Under the pieces are notes generated by a model, which was given only the letters and a program-made list of their open reading frames with translations, searched no databases and had not been told where the DNA came from. Shown piece by piece: positions 41,750-50,224 of a stretch of 64,000 nucleotides of DNA. The stretch covers positions 62,001-126,000 of the forward strand of contig NZ_JALM01000020.1 in NCBI RefSeq assembly GCF_000737195.2. Direction: 5' to 3'. The position numbers were made by a program, and so were the translations under genes. How positions within the stretch are numbered: position 1 is the first letter of the stretch; each line of letters opens with the position of its first letter. This stretch comes from Sciscionella sediminilitoris. GTDB taxonomy: Bacteria; Actinomycetota; Actinomycetes; Mycobacteriales; Pseudonocardiaceae.

Positions 41750-42777
41750 CGGACTACCCGCCAATGCCATCGGTCGCCGTATGCGGCGCGGACCTCGTCG
41801 AGCAGTTCGGGCAGGAAAAGCAGCACCGTGTCGGGCCGCCGGTCCGCGAGCCGTTGCGGTGCCACGATGGGGATTCCCGATCCGGGCATGCGCCTGCCGT
41901 GTTTGGCCGGGGAAGCGTCCGCGATGGCGGGCAGCTCGCGTTCGGTGATCCCGGACATGGCGAGCAGGGCGACCGCGCGAGAAGCGGCCCCGTAGCCGAG
42001 CACCCGGCCGCTTCCGGCGACGGCCGTGCGCAGCTCCTCGAGCGAGGTGCGCACTTTTCCGCTCAGCAGAGCGGGATCGGGCGCGCCCTCGCGGTCGAGC
42101 AGCGCGGCGACCGTGGCGTCCGGTTCGCCGCCCGCGCGGGCGGCGAGCAGCACCGTGCCGCCGTAGAGCGGGAAGGTCTCGGCATGCACCGGATCGAGCC
42201 CGTGCTCGGCGAGCATCGCGATGAGCACCCGCGCCGAGTAGTAGGCGAAATGCCCGTGCCGCACCGATGTCCACTGTCCGGAGCCGACGATCGTGGCGAG
42301 GCTGTGGAACTGCACGACCAGCGTGCCGCCCTCGGCGAGTGCCGCCGCCCGCTCGCGCAGCGCGGCCCGCTGATCCGCTTCGTGCATCAGGCCGAAGTTG
42401 TCCACCACGAGATCCGCGCGTCCCCCGCTCGGCCGCAGTCCGCGCTCGGTGAGCGGTTCGAGCCAGCTTCCGCCGTGCGGGCTGCCGAATTCCCGCACCC
42501 GATCGCCCGGTTTCGCCAGTCCCTCCTCGCACAGTGCCGTGACCGCGGCCCTGCCCTGTGCGGCGAGCGCGGCCGGTTGCATCCCGAGTGGCTGCTCGGG
42601 ATGACCGGGATCCTCGGCGAGCTGGGTGAGCGCGCACCGCGCGCACTGCCACAGCCGCAGCGGATGGCGCGCGTCCTCACCCGGCAGTCCGCCGACCGGG
42701 AAATCATCGCAGGCGGGCTGGGAACCGAGATCGAGCACGATCCGGCCCGAATCGGCGGCGCACCAACGGCACCTCAT
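41746..42777 (-). CDS. C-methyltransferase-family protein with degenerate SAM site
   Basis: 343-residue relative of the TylC3/NovU-type sugar C-methyltransferases. The N-terminal zinc-binding part has CRWC (residues 3-6) and a later CARC, with LDLGSQPACDDF in between. The C-terminal Methyltransf_14-like part has GSGRVLGYGAASRAVALLAM and TVLLFLPELLDEV. The SAM-binding segment is poorly kept: the expected E-I-G-S-N-D-G pattern reads EFGSPHGGSWL here, and the middle is shorter than in the paralogue at 45797. It may be a non-catalytic or altered homologue. It starts 26 bp from the divergent RmlC gene. Confidence 0.78.
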   Translation of the reverse strand: MRCRWCAADSGRIVLDLGSQPACDDFPVGGLPGEDARHPLRLWQCARCALTQLAEDPGHPEQPLGMQPAALAAQGRAAVTALCEEGLAKPGDRVREFGSPHGGSWLEPLTERGLRPSGGRADLVVDNFGLMHEADQRAALRERAAALAEGGTLVVQFHSLATIVGSGQWTSVRHGHFAYYSARVLIAMLAEHGLDPVHAETFPLYGGTVLLAARAGGEPDATVAALLDREGAPDPALLSGKVRTSLEELRTAVAGSGRVLGYGAASRAVALLAMSGITERELPAIADASPAKHGRRMPGSGIPIVAPQRLADRRPDTVLLFLPELLDEVRAAYGDRWHWRVVR

Positions 42778-42791
42778 CGCGGATTCCGCGG

Positions 42792-42803
42792 CATAATGGC
42801 CGG
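42792..42803. promoter_or_regulatory. Overlapping divergent -10 elements; rmlC-like gene likely leaderless
   Basis: Only 26 bp separate the two divergent starts. CATAAT (42792-42797) reads as a -10 for the rightward gene, placing the transcript start about at its GTG (42804). Its complement reads ATTATG, a possible -10 for the leftward gene (ATG 42777). No Shine-Dalgarno sequence precedes the GTG, consistent with a leaderless mRNA. Confidence 0.5.
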
Positions 42804-43337
42804 GTGGAGGTCAACACGACGGCACTGCACGGGGTCCTGGTGTTCTACCCGTCCCCGCACCGGGACGAGCGCGGCCTGTTCACCCGCACCTTCGACACGG
42901 CGATCGCCGCCGAGCACGGCATCGACATGGGCCGGCTCGCGCAGGATTCCCAATCCCGCTCGGCGGCGGGCGTGCTGCGCGGGCTGCACGGCCGCGGTGG
43001 CCGCGGTGAAGCGAAGCTGGTGCGGTGTGCGCGCGGCGCGGTGCACGATGTCGTCGTCGACGCGCGGCCGGGTTCGCCGAGCTTCGGCGAGCACATCAGC
43101 CTGCTGCTGGACGACGAATCGTTCGCGCACCTCTACATCCCGGCGGGAATGCTGCACGGATTCCAGGCACTGCGCGAATCCGACGTGTGCTACCGCATCG
43201 ACCGGCCGCACGAACCGGGCGAGGACATCGCGGTGCGTTATGACGATCCGGATCTCGGCATCCGGTGGCCGCTCGGCGATCCGATCCTGTCCGCGCGCGA
43301 TGCCGCCGCGGGAACCTTCGCGCAGCTCGCCGGGTGA
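42804..43337 (+). CDS. dTDP-4-dehydrorhamnose 3,5-epimerase-like protein
   Basis: 177-residue RmlC-type cupin epimerase. The catalytic base is His62 in GVLRGLHGRGGRGEAK. IPAGMLHGFQAL, YRIDRPHEPGEDIAV and DPDLGIRWP match the family. RmlC enzymes epimerise C3 and/or C5 of NDP-4-keto-6-deoxysugars. No rmlABD set is present in the window; with the adjacent C-methyltransferase-family genes, a branched or modified deoxysugar is more likely than plain rhamnose. GTG start, likely leaderless; the only rightward gene among leftward EPS genes between 37.8 and 52.1 kb. Confidence 0.88.
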   Translation: MEVNTTALHGVLVFYPSPHRDERGLFTRTFDTAIAAEHGIDMGRLAQDSQSRSAAGVLRGLHGRGGRGEAKLVRCARGAVHDVVVDARPGSPSFGEHISLLLDDESFAHLYIPAGMLHGFQALRESDVCYRIDRPHEPGEDIAVRYDDPDLGIRWPLGDPILSARDAAAGTFAQLAG

Positions 43338-43342
43338 CGCGG

Positions 43343-44374
43343 TCACGGCGCGACCGTCCATTGTGGACGCAGGTCGGGCGCGATGGCCCCGGTCTCGCGC
43401 AACTCGGAGAGCCGGGCGAGCCTGGTGAACCGGTTCCGGAAATCCCACTCGGTCAGGCCGTTCCCGGTGTAGGCGGTGTACAACTCCCGCGCGCCGTCCG
43501 GGATCGACCAGCGCGCCCGGAAATCCGGCAGTGCGGCACGGATCGTGGAGAAATCCACCCGGTAGGAGCGCGGATCACCGCCGGACTCGCCGGTGATCTC
43601 CAGGCGTGCCCCGGTGATCTCGGCGACGTGCTCGGCGATCTGCGCGACGGTGAGGTTGTTCTCCTCGGTACCCACGTTGAACGCGCGGGCGTGCACCGCT
43701 TCGCGCGGGGCCTCGAGCGCGGCGCGGAAGGCCTCCGCGATATCGGCGGCGTGCACCAGCGGTCGCCACGGTGTGCCATCGGAGAGCACCTTGACCACCC
43801 CGGAGAGTACGGCGTGCCCGACGAGGTTGTTCAGCACGATGTCCGCCCGCAGCCGGGGCGAGAACCCGAAAGCGGTGGCATTGCGCAGAAGAACCGGGGT
43901 GAATTCGGCATCGGCGAGCTCGGCCAGTTCGTCCTCCACCCGCACCTTGGACTCCGCGTACGGGGTCACCGGCCGCATCGGCGCCCGCTCATCGACGAGT
44001 TCCTCCCCCGCCGCGCCGTAGACCGAGCAGGTGGACGCGTAGCAGAACCGGCGCACCCCGGCCTCCCGTGCGAGCCGAGCCAGCCGGACCGAGGCCACGT
44101 GGTTGATGGCGTAGGTCAGATCCGGGGCCAGCGAACCGAGCGGATCATTGGACAGCGCGGCGAGGTGCACGATGGCGTCCACGCCCGCCAGATCGGCAGG
44201 GCACACCTCGCGCAGATCCGTGGCGATCGCCGGAACAGCCTCGGGTTGCGGGCCGAGCACACAGTCGGCGAACAGCCCGGAATCGAGCCCGAGCACCGTG
44301 TGTCCGGCCCGCTGGAGCACCGGGACGAGCACCGTGCCGAGATAGCCCAGGTGGCCGGTCACCATGATGTGCAC
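43343..44374 (-). CDS. NAD-dependent sugar epimerase/dehydratase
   Basis: 343-residue extended SDR enzyme. The cofactor loop is VTGHLGYLGTVLVPVL (GxxGxxG). The catalytic Thr/Ser-Tyr-Lys set is in CYASTCSVYG and VTPYAESKV. NATAFGFSPRLRADIVLNNL and WRPLVHAADIAEA are substrate-loop features of nucleotide-sugar epimerases. GTG 44374, after AAGGAG, is the start and overlaps the deacetylase gene by 16 bp; the frame extending further is a shadow. Together with the nucleotidyltransferase upstream it builds the NDP-sugar used by this locus. Exact activity (4-epimerase, 4-ketoreductase or dehydratase) is open. Confidence 0.87.
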   Translation of the reverse strand: MHIMVTGHLGYLGTVLVPVLQRAGHTVLGLDSGLFADCVLGPQPEAVPAIATDLREVCPADLAGVDAIVHLAALSNDPLGSLAPDLTYAINHVASVRLARLAREAGVRRFCYASTCSVYGAAGEELVDERAPMRPVTPYAESKVRVEDELAELADAEFTPVLLRNATAFGFSPRLRADIVLNNLVGHAVLSGVVKVLSDGTPWRPLVHAADIAEAFRAALEAPREAVHARAFNVGTEENNLTVAQIAEHVAEITGARLEITGESGGDPRSYRVDFSTIRAALPDFRARWSIPDGARELYTAYTGNGLTEWDFRNRFTRLARLSELRETGAIAPDLRPQWTVAP

Positions 44375-45024
44375 GAATCGGCTCCTTCGAAGGTCATGGT
44401 CAGTTTGGTGGTGTGAAAGGCTTCGGCGTACTCGGCATGGCACTGCACGCCACGGATCCGGGCGAGCCCTTCGAAGGTGCGCGGATCGAACCAGGAACGG
44501 GCGCGCTGCGAGGGATAGTGTTCGCCGAGCAGGGCGGTCTTGCGCTGGACGAGTTCCCCGGAAAGTGGCACGAGTACCGGTGGGGAACCCGTGTCGGCGT
44601 CCCATTTCGGGATCTCGTAGCCGAGTACGAGATGCTCGCGGAACACGGTGGGCACCAGTTCCGCGAGCAGCCGGTGGTCCTGGTGGGCGTCCGCGGGATG
44701 CGGGGCAAGCACCAGATCCGGTTCGCAGTGCGCGCGCAGTTCCTCGACGGCTTCCTTCACCGCCGCCCAGTGCGCGGGCAATCGGCCGTCCGGCAGATCC
44801 AGGACGGCCGGTTTCACCGGACGCGCGCAGAACGCGTCCAGCGCGGCGTGTTCCTCGGCCTCGCGCGCGGTTCCGCCCCCGGTCAGCACCAGGGCGTGCA
44901 CCTCGGTCAGCGCACCGGCCATGCTGAGCAACAACCCGCCTGCACCGATCGCGATGTCATCGCAGTGCGCGCCGAGCAGAGCCACCGAGCGGATCGGTTT
45001 CGCGGGCCGTAAACCGTTTCTCAC
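44359..45024 (-). CDS. PIG-L/LmbE-family deacetylase
   Basis: 221-residue LmbE-fold zinc deacetylase. The usual AHPDD metal motif is AHCDD here (LLGAHCDDIAIGAGG), with Pro replaced by Cys but the ligands kept. The distal motif is APHPADAHQDHRLLAEL. Family members remove N-acetyl groups from sugars. In this NDP-sugar subcluster it may deacetylate an N-acetylated sugar nucleotide or glycolipid. It overlaps the nucleotidyltransferase gene by 4 bp and the epimerase by 16 bp, so it is embedded in the operon. Confidence 0.87.
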   Translation of the reverse strand: MRNGLRPAKPIRSVALLGAHCDDIAIGAGGLLLSMAGALTEVHALVLTGGGTAREAEEHAALDAFCARPVKPAVLDLPDGRLPAHWAAVKEAVEELRAHCEPDLVLAPHPADAHQDHRLLAELVPTVFREHLVLGYEIPKWDADTGSPPVLVPLSGELVQRKTALLGEHYPSQRARSWFDPRTFEGLARIRGVQCHAEYAEAFHTTKLTMTFEGADSCTSW

Positions 45025-45800
45025 GCGGCACGCTCCCAGAGCATCCAGGGCGCCTGCCCGCGCAGATAGGCCTCCTCGAGCAGGTGCCGCTCCTTGACCG
45101 TGTCCGCGGGCTGCCAGAAACCGTGGTACGGCTGGGCAAGCAACCGCCCGCGTTCGGCCAGCCGCCCGCAGCCGTCGGTGACCAGGTCACCGTTTTCCGG
45201 GATGTGCTCGAAGATCTCCTGGCGCAGCACGAAATATCCGCCGTTCTCCCACAGCGGCAGTTCGGCGACCGGGCGGATCTTGCTCACCATCCCGGATTCG
45301 CCGATCTCCACACAGTGGAACGAGGACTGCGGTGGCACGGTGAGCAGCGAGGCTCCCGCGTCCGCGCCCGCGAACCGGTCGATCATCGCATTCAGCGGCG
45401 CATCGGTGAGCACATCGGCATAGTTCGCCAGGAAGATCTCCGCCCCGTCCAGATGCGAGCGGACCCGGCGCAGCCGCTCCCCGATCGGCGCGTCCAGCCC
45501 GGTGTGCACGAAGGTGATCGACCAGTCCTCGATATCGCTGCCGAACAACCGGACCTCCCCGTGCTGCAGCACGAAATCGTTCGAGGCGGTCTCCGCGTAG
45601 CCGAGGAAGAAATCCTTGATGTGCTCGGCGCCGTGGCCGAGGCACAGGATGAACTCGGTGTGCCCGTGGTAGGCGTAATAGCGCATCACGTGCCAGAGCA
45701 GCGGGCGCGGGCCGACCGGCTGCATCGGTTTCGGCAGATCATCGCCGGCCCCGCTGCGCATCCGCATGCCGTATCCGCCGCAGAACAGCACCACTTTCAC
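45021..45800 (-). CDS. Sugar-1-phosphate nucleotidyltransferase (glucose-1-phosphate cytidylyltransferase-like)
   Basis: 259-residue NTP-transferase. The nucleotide loop is VVLFCGGYGMRMRSG, followed by the signature Lys in DLPKPMQPVGPRPLLWHVM and the metal-binding aspartate in LANYADVLTD. The segment ENGGYFVLRQEIFEHIPENG and the overall order resemble RfbF-type glucose-1-phosphate cytidylyltransferases, pointing to a CDP-sugar, although the base cannot be decided by eye. GTG 45800 overlaps the methyltransferase stop (GTGA). Confidence 0.85.
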   Translation of the reverse strand: MKVVLFCGGYGMRMRSGAGDDLPKPMQPVGPRPLLWHVMRYYAYHGHTEFILCLGHGAEHIKDFFLGYAETASNDFVLQHGEVRLFGSDIEDWSITFVHTGLDAPIGERLRRVRSHLDGAEIFLANYADVLTDAPLNAMIDRFAGADAGASLLTVPPQSSFHCVEIGESGMVSKIRPVAELPLWENGGYFVLRQEIFEHIPENGDLVTDGCGRLAERGRLLAQPYHGFWQPADTVKERHLLEEAYLRGQAPWMLWERAA

Positions 45801-47014
45801 GGCCGTACCTCCTGCAGTTCCGGAATCGGGAAGATCAGCTTTCCGCCCCATTCGCCGATATAGGCCAGCTGTTCGGTCAGTTCGGCGCGCAGGTTCCACG
45901 GCAGCACGAACACGTAGTCCGGCCGGTCCTCGGCGATCCGTTCCGGCGGATGGATCGGGATGCGCGTGCCTGGGGTGAACCGGCCGTGCTTGTACGGATT
46001 CCGGTCCACCGTGTACGGCAACAGATCCGGGCGCACCCCGCAGTAGTTGAGCAAGGTGTTGCCCTTGCCCGGCGCACCGTAGCCGACCACGAGCCGGTCC
46101 GCGGCGCGCGCGTCGAGCAGGAACCGCAGAATCTCGGCGCGGGTCCGGGTGACCTGTTCGGCGAAGGACCGGTAGCCGTGCGGGGAATGCAGACCGGCCG
46201 CGCGTTCGGCCGCCAGCAGCGCCCCGACCGCATGCGCCCGCGGTGCCTGCAACTCGGCAGGGCGCGCCCAGATGCGCAGCGATCCGCCGTGCGTGTCCAG
46301 GGTTTCCACATCCACGACGTCCAGCCCGCCGGTGCGCAGCGCGGCGATCGCCGAGGCGAGCGTGTAGTACTGGAAATGCTCGTGATAGATCGTGTCGAAC
46401 TGGTTGCCCTCGATCAGCCGGGCGAGGTAGGCCACTTCGAGGCACAGCCAGCCGTCCGCGGCGAGCAGTTCGCGCAGCCCGGCCGTGAATCCGAGCAGAT
46501 CCGGCACATGGGCGTACACGTTGTTCGCGATCACCAGCGCGGCCGGGCCGTGCTCCCTGCGGACCGCGCGCGCGGTCTCCGGCCCGAGGAACGCGGTCAG
46601 GGTGGGGATTCCCCGGTCCCGCGCGGCCTTGCCCACGTTGACCGAGGGCTCGATGCCCAGGCAGCGCACCCCGCGCTCGGCCACGTGCCGCAGCAGGTAA
46701 CCGTCGTTGCTGGCCACCTCGACCACGAACCCCGCGCCCGATCTGGCCAGCCCCTCCTCCACGAGCAGTTTCGCGTGCGCCACCCAGGAATCCGAGTAGG
46801 AGGAGAAATAGGCGTATTCGGTGAACGTCTCCTCCGGGGTGATCAGCGCCGGGATCTGGGCGAGCAGGCAGTCCGCGCACAGCCGCAGCCGCAGCGGGTA
46901 GCTCGGCTCGGGTTCCTCGAGCATTTCCGCGGAGAGGAACCGTTCGCACGGCGGGGTCGCGCCGAGATCGACGATCCCGTGGAGCCGGGCGCTTCCGCAC
47001 AGCCGACAGTACAT
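45797..47014 (-). CDS. TylC3/NovU-type sugar C-methyltransferase
   Basis: 405-residue class I SAM-dependent methyltransferase with the three-part build of sugar C-methyltransferases: N-terminal zinc-binding domain (CRLCGSARL and LCADC), Methyltransf_13 core with an intact SAM motif VVEVASNDGYLLRHV and NVYAHVPDL, IYHEHFQYYTLAS as the substrate segment, and a C-terminal Methyltransf_14 domain (RLVVGYGAPGKGNTLLNYCG). It would methylate C3 (or C5) of a 4-keto NDP-sugar, giving a branched sugar. It lies directly after the initiating transferase (1-bp gap) and overlaps the nucleotidyltransferase. Confidence 0.9.
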   Translation of the reverse strand: MYCRLCGSARLHGIVDLGATPPCERFLSAEMLEEPEPSYPLRLRLCADCLLAQIPALITPEETFTEYAYFSSYSDSWVAHAKLLVEEGLARSGAGFVVEVASNDGYLLRHVAERGVRCLGIEPSVNVGKAARDRGIPTLTAFLGPETARAVRREHGPAALVIANNVYAHVPDLLGFTAGLRELLAADGWLCLEVAYLARLIEGNQFDTIYHEHFQYYTLASAIAALRTGGLDVVDVETLDTHGGSLRIWARPAELQAPRAHAVGALLAAERAAGLHSPHGYRSFAEQVTRTRAEILRFLLDARAADRLVVGYGAPGKGNTLLNYCGVRPDLLPYTVDRNPYKHGRFTPGTRIPIHPPERIAEDRPDYVFVLPWNLRAELTEQLAYIGEWGGKLIFPIPELQEVRP

Positions 47015-47015
47015 C

Positions 47016-48533
47016 TCAGTACGCCCCTTTTCCGCTCAGCACGGCCCGCACGGTCTTCCACAGGATCACCATGTCCAGCACCAGCGACCAGTCCTCCACA
47101 TAGCGCAGATCCAGGCGAACGGACTCGTCCCAGCCGAGATCACTGCGCCCGGAGACCTGCCACAGTCCGGTCAGCCCGGGGCGCACCAACAGCTTCCGCC
47201 GCGCCGCGTCGTTGTAGTCACAGGTTTCCTCGGGCAGCGGCGGTCGCGGGCCGATCAGCGACATGTGCCCGGCCAGGACGTTGACCAGTTGCGGGAGCTC
47301 ATCGAGTGAATGCTTGCGCAGCAGCCTGCCGACCCGGGTGATCCGCGGATCCGCGCGGAGTTTGAACAGCGGACCGTCGGCGTCGTTGTCCCCGGCGAGT
47401 TCCGCGCGCATCCGCTCGGCGCCGACCACCATGGTGCGGAACTTCCACATCCGGAAGGTCGTTCCGCCCTTGCCCGCGCGCACCTGCCGGTAGAAGACCG
47501 GACCACCGTCGGTGCATTTGATCGCGAGCGCGACCCCGAGCAACAACGGAGCGAGCAGCACCAGCCCGACCCCGGCAGCGCACTTGTCCACGACCCACTT
47601 CACCACCCGGGGCACCCCGGAAAACCGCGGCGCACTCACCCGCAGCACCGGAATACCCAGCATCCCGGACACGTGCACCCGCGGCCCGGCGATTTCCATC
47701 AGGCCCGGCGAGATCACCATCTCCGTTCCGGGTTCCTCCAGATCCCAGGCCAAGCGCTGCAACCGTTCCGGCGTCCACTGCGGACTCGGCGTTACCGCGA
47801 CGATCCGATAACCGCCCCGGCGCACCTGGGTGGCCAGTACCTCGAGCGAACCGATCACCGGAACTCCGGCGATCTCCGCGGAAAGCACGTCGGGCGGCGC
47901 GTCCAGACAGGCCGCCTCCACCCGCCAGCCGACATGGGTGGCCCTGCGGGTCTGCGTGATCAGCGCGCGCACCCCTTCCGCGGATCCGGCGGCCAGCACC
48001 GGAAACATGCACCGGTCCCGCCTGCGCGCGTGATGCAGGAATCGGCGCAGCAGATACCGCTCCGGGAACACGGCCAGCGCGGTCGCCGGAACCGCGGCCA
48101 GGCCCCAGACCCGCCATTCCGGCAGCCCCGCCGCGACCAGGAGCACGCAGCCGGACACGGCACCGAAACCCAGCCCACGGCCGAGCCGCCGGTACTCCTC
48201 GGCTCCCTGGCCGAGTTCCCGCGGCCGCCATGCGTGCCCGACGATCAGGCACACCACCAGGATCGTGAGGCTGACGAGAACGGTCAATTCCGGAAAGGGC
48301 GGAACCCAAGCCGGATCGGTGACCGCCAACAGCAGCAGGAGCAGCCCGAACATGCAGGCCGAGACGAGCACATCGCCGAGGATCACCGCCATCCGGTAGC
48401 GGCGTTCCCACCACGCGATCCACGGGTGCCCGGAACCGGATTCGGTTCCCCGCCCGGAAAGCCCGGCCGGGACCACGCTCGCACTCGGGCGGCCGGTGGC
48501 ACGGCGGCGCGTCACGGTGGTGTGCTCTGCCAT
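47016..48533 (-). CDS. Initiating polyprenyl glycosylphosphotransferase
   Basis: 505-residue exopolysaccharide sugar transferase. Four to five N-terminal membrane helices are followed by a CoA_binding_3-like Rossmann region, another helix (VGLVLLAPLLLGVALAIK) and the C-terminal bacterial sugar transferase domain: DGGPVFYRQVRAGKGGTTFRM, WKFRTMVVGAERMRAELAG, KHSLDELPQLVNVLAGHMSL, IGPRPPLPEE and RPGLTGLWQVSGRSDL. It transfers sugar-1-phosphate to undecaprenyl phosphate to start the repeat unit. The AT-rich 209 bp upstream (48534-48742) probably holds its promoter. Confidence 0.93.
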   Translation of the reverse strand: MAEHTTVTRRRATGRPSASVVPAGLSGRGTESGSGHPWIAWWERRYRMAVILGDVLVSACMFGLLLLLLAVTDPAWVPPFPELTVLVSLTILVVCLIVGHAWRPRELGQGAEEYRRLGRGLGFGAVSGCVLLVAAGLPEWRVWGLAAVPATALAVFPERYLLRRFLHHARRRDRCMFPVLAAGSAEGVRALITQTRRATHVGWRVEAACLDAPPDVLSAEIAGVPVIGSLEVLATQVRRGGYRIVAVTPSPQWTPERLQRLAWDLEEPGTEMVISPGLMEIAGPRVHVSGMLGIPVLRVSAPRFSGVPRVVKWVVDKCAAGVGLVLLAPLLLGVALAIKCTDGGPVFYRQVRAGKGGTTFRMWKFRTMVVGAERMRAELAGDNDADGPLFKLRADPRITRVGRLLRKHSLDELPQLVNVLAGHMSLIGPRPPLPEETCDYNDAARRKLLVRPGLTGLWQVSGRSDLGWDESVRLDLRYVEDWSLVLDMVILWKTVRAVLSGKGAY

Positions 48534-48742
48534 CGCTCTCCTGCATTCGCCCCAGTGGTTTGTCCGCTCATCGCCATTTCGGCCAATCGTGTTACACGAT
48601 CCCGATCGAGTGAATTTTTCGGTAACTATCAGTTATCTAGCAATTCATTCGGGATGCCCCGACCGTTCGGTCCCGACCTGGTTTTTCCGACGTCAGCGGG
48701 CATTTCCTGGCGCTTCGGAACCGGCCGGACACGAAGAATTCT
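48534..48742. other. AT-rich intergenic region before the initiating transferase
   Basis: No supported gene. The stretch is clearly richer in A/T than its neighbours around 48590-48660 and includes the short palindrome TAACTATCAGTTA (48623-48635). It separates the flippase stop (48743) from the transferase start (48533), both leftward, and is the likely site of an internal EPS promoter. Confidence 0.5.
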
Positions 48743-50224
48743 TCACCCCTGGGAGGGACTTTCCTCGGCCGTCGCCTGACGTGCCGATCCCGGCCGCACC
48801 GCCGCGAACAGGGTCGCGCGCATGCTCGCCGGCAGCGCGCCCGCGAGGAACGCACCGGCCAGGTAGCCGATCCCGCAGGCGGGCAGTACCACCACGAGTG
48901 GCAGCGACCAGCAGGCCCAGACCGCCAGCACGCCGAGCCCGAGGCAGGGAAGCAACCGGGCGAGATAACCGAGCGGCGGATAACCGACCCCGATCCGGCG
49001 CAGCCTCGGCTGGGCGAACAGCACGCCGGAAAGTTCGCTCGCCAGCAGCGCGATACCACAGCCGACCGCGCCGAGGCGGGGTACGAGCAACAGATTCAGC
49101 AGAATGTTCGCCACCAGATTGCAGGCGGACAAGGTGGTCAGATATCGCTGTTCGTGTGCGGCGATCAGCGCATCGGTGATCATCGGGGTGAGAAACTGCG
49201 CGGCGCAGGCGATGAAGAACAACCGCAGCACCGGGGTGGCCGCCTCGGCGAACTGTTCCGAGCCGACCGCGTCGACGATTCTCCCGGCGAGCACGGCACC
49301 GAACACCGCGACCGGAGCGGCGCACAACAACAGGAACCGGTACCCGGAATCGATGGCCGCGACGAATCTCGGCGGATCGCGGTCGTATCCCTGGTTGATC
49401 GTGGACAGCGCCGAACGGGAGAACACCTGGGGAAGCAGGCTCAGGCTGAACGCGATCTGATACGCCATCCCGTACGCGCCGACCTGTTCGGGATCGGAGA
49501 ACAGGGAGAGCACCACCCCGTCCGCGCGCCAGTACACCACCCCGATCAGCACGATCAGCGTGAACGGGATGCTTTCCACGAGCAGCGAGCGCAGTTCGCG
49601 CGCGGCACGCACGAATCGCAGACGGACCAGTCGCCGCGCGGCGAATGCCGAGATGATCAACCGGATCAGCTGCGGGGCGATCTGCACCGCGCACATGGCG
49701 AGCAGTCCGGCATCGGTCCACCACACCAGCACGGCGGCCGCGAAGGTGACCAGCCTGGAGGTGATCTCCGCTCCGGCCACCGCGGCATAGCGCACGTGCA
49801 CGTCGAACACCGGATCGAAACAGCTGGCGATCGTGGTGAAGATCAGCCCGATGGAGATGACTCCGATCGCCAGCTGCACCTCGGCACGCCCGGGATAGGC
49901 GAGCAGCCCGATCAGAAAGGAAAGCACGGCGAGCGGTAGCGCGTAGCCCAGCGAGAGGGTCAGGTTCAGCCCGACCAGCCGGTGCAGCGTGCCACCCGGT
50001 CCTTTACCGGTGACCCGGCGGACGATCACCGTGCCGATCCCGAGCTCGGTGAACGTCTCGAACAGCCCGGTGAACACCACGGCCGTGGTCAGCACCCCGT
50101 AGTCGCTCGTGCCCAGATACCGCGTGGCGATCGCCAGGGTGATGATGGACAGCGGGATCCCGAGCACCCGCCCGGCCACTTGCACGATCACCCCGCGCGC
50201 GATCCGCACCGCCCTACTGGCCAC
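48743..50224 (-). CDS. Wzx-type oligosaccharide flippase
   Basis: 493-residue polysaccharide transporter of the MOP (MurJ/Wzx) superfamily with about 12-14 membrane helices: VIVQVAGRVLGIPLSIITLA, ITSRLVTFAAAVLVWW and LSLFSDPEQVGAYGMAYQIA are typical. It should flip undecaprenyl-linked repeat units to the outside. GTG 50224 overlaps the WecB/TagA gene by 11 bp. Together with the Wzy-like polymerase at 52139 this assigns the locus to the Wzx/Wzy pathway rather than an ABC-transporter pathway. Confidence 0.9.
   Translation of the reverse strand: MASRAVRIARGVIVQVAGRVLGIPLSIITLAIATRYLGTSDYGVLTTAVVFTGLFETFTELGIGTVIVRRVTGKGPGGTLHRLVGLNLTLSLGYALPLAVLSFLIGLLAYPGRAEVQLAIGVISIGLIFTTIASCFDPVFDVHVRYAAVAGAEITSRLVTFAAAVLVWWTDAGLLAMCAVQIAPQLIRLIISAFAARRLVRLRFVRAARELRSLLVESIPFTLIVLIGVVYWRADGVVLSLFSDPEQVGAYGMAYQIAFSLSLLPQVFSRSALSTINQGYDRDPPRFVAAIDSGYRFLLLCAAPVAVFGAVLAGRIVDAVGSEQFAEAATPVLRLFFIACAAQFLTPMITDALIAAHEQRYLTTLSACNLVANILLNLLLVPRLGAVGCGIALLASELSGVLFAQPRLRRIGVGYPPLGYLARLLPCLGLGVLAVWACWSLPLVVVLPACGIGYLAGAFLAGALPASMRATLFAAVRPGSARQATAEESPSQG

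Noticed and set aside
42804-44374. Complete dTDP-rhamnose pathway
   Set aside because: Only an RmlC-like epimerase and a general SDR protein are present; rmlA, rmlB and rmlD are missing from the window.
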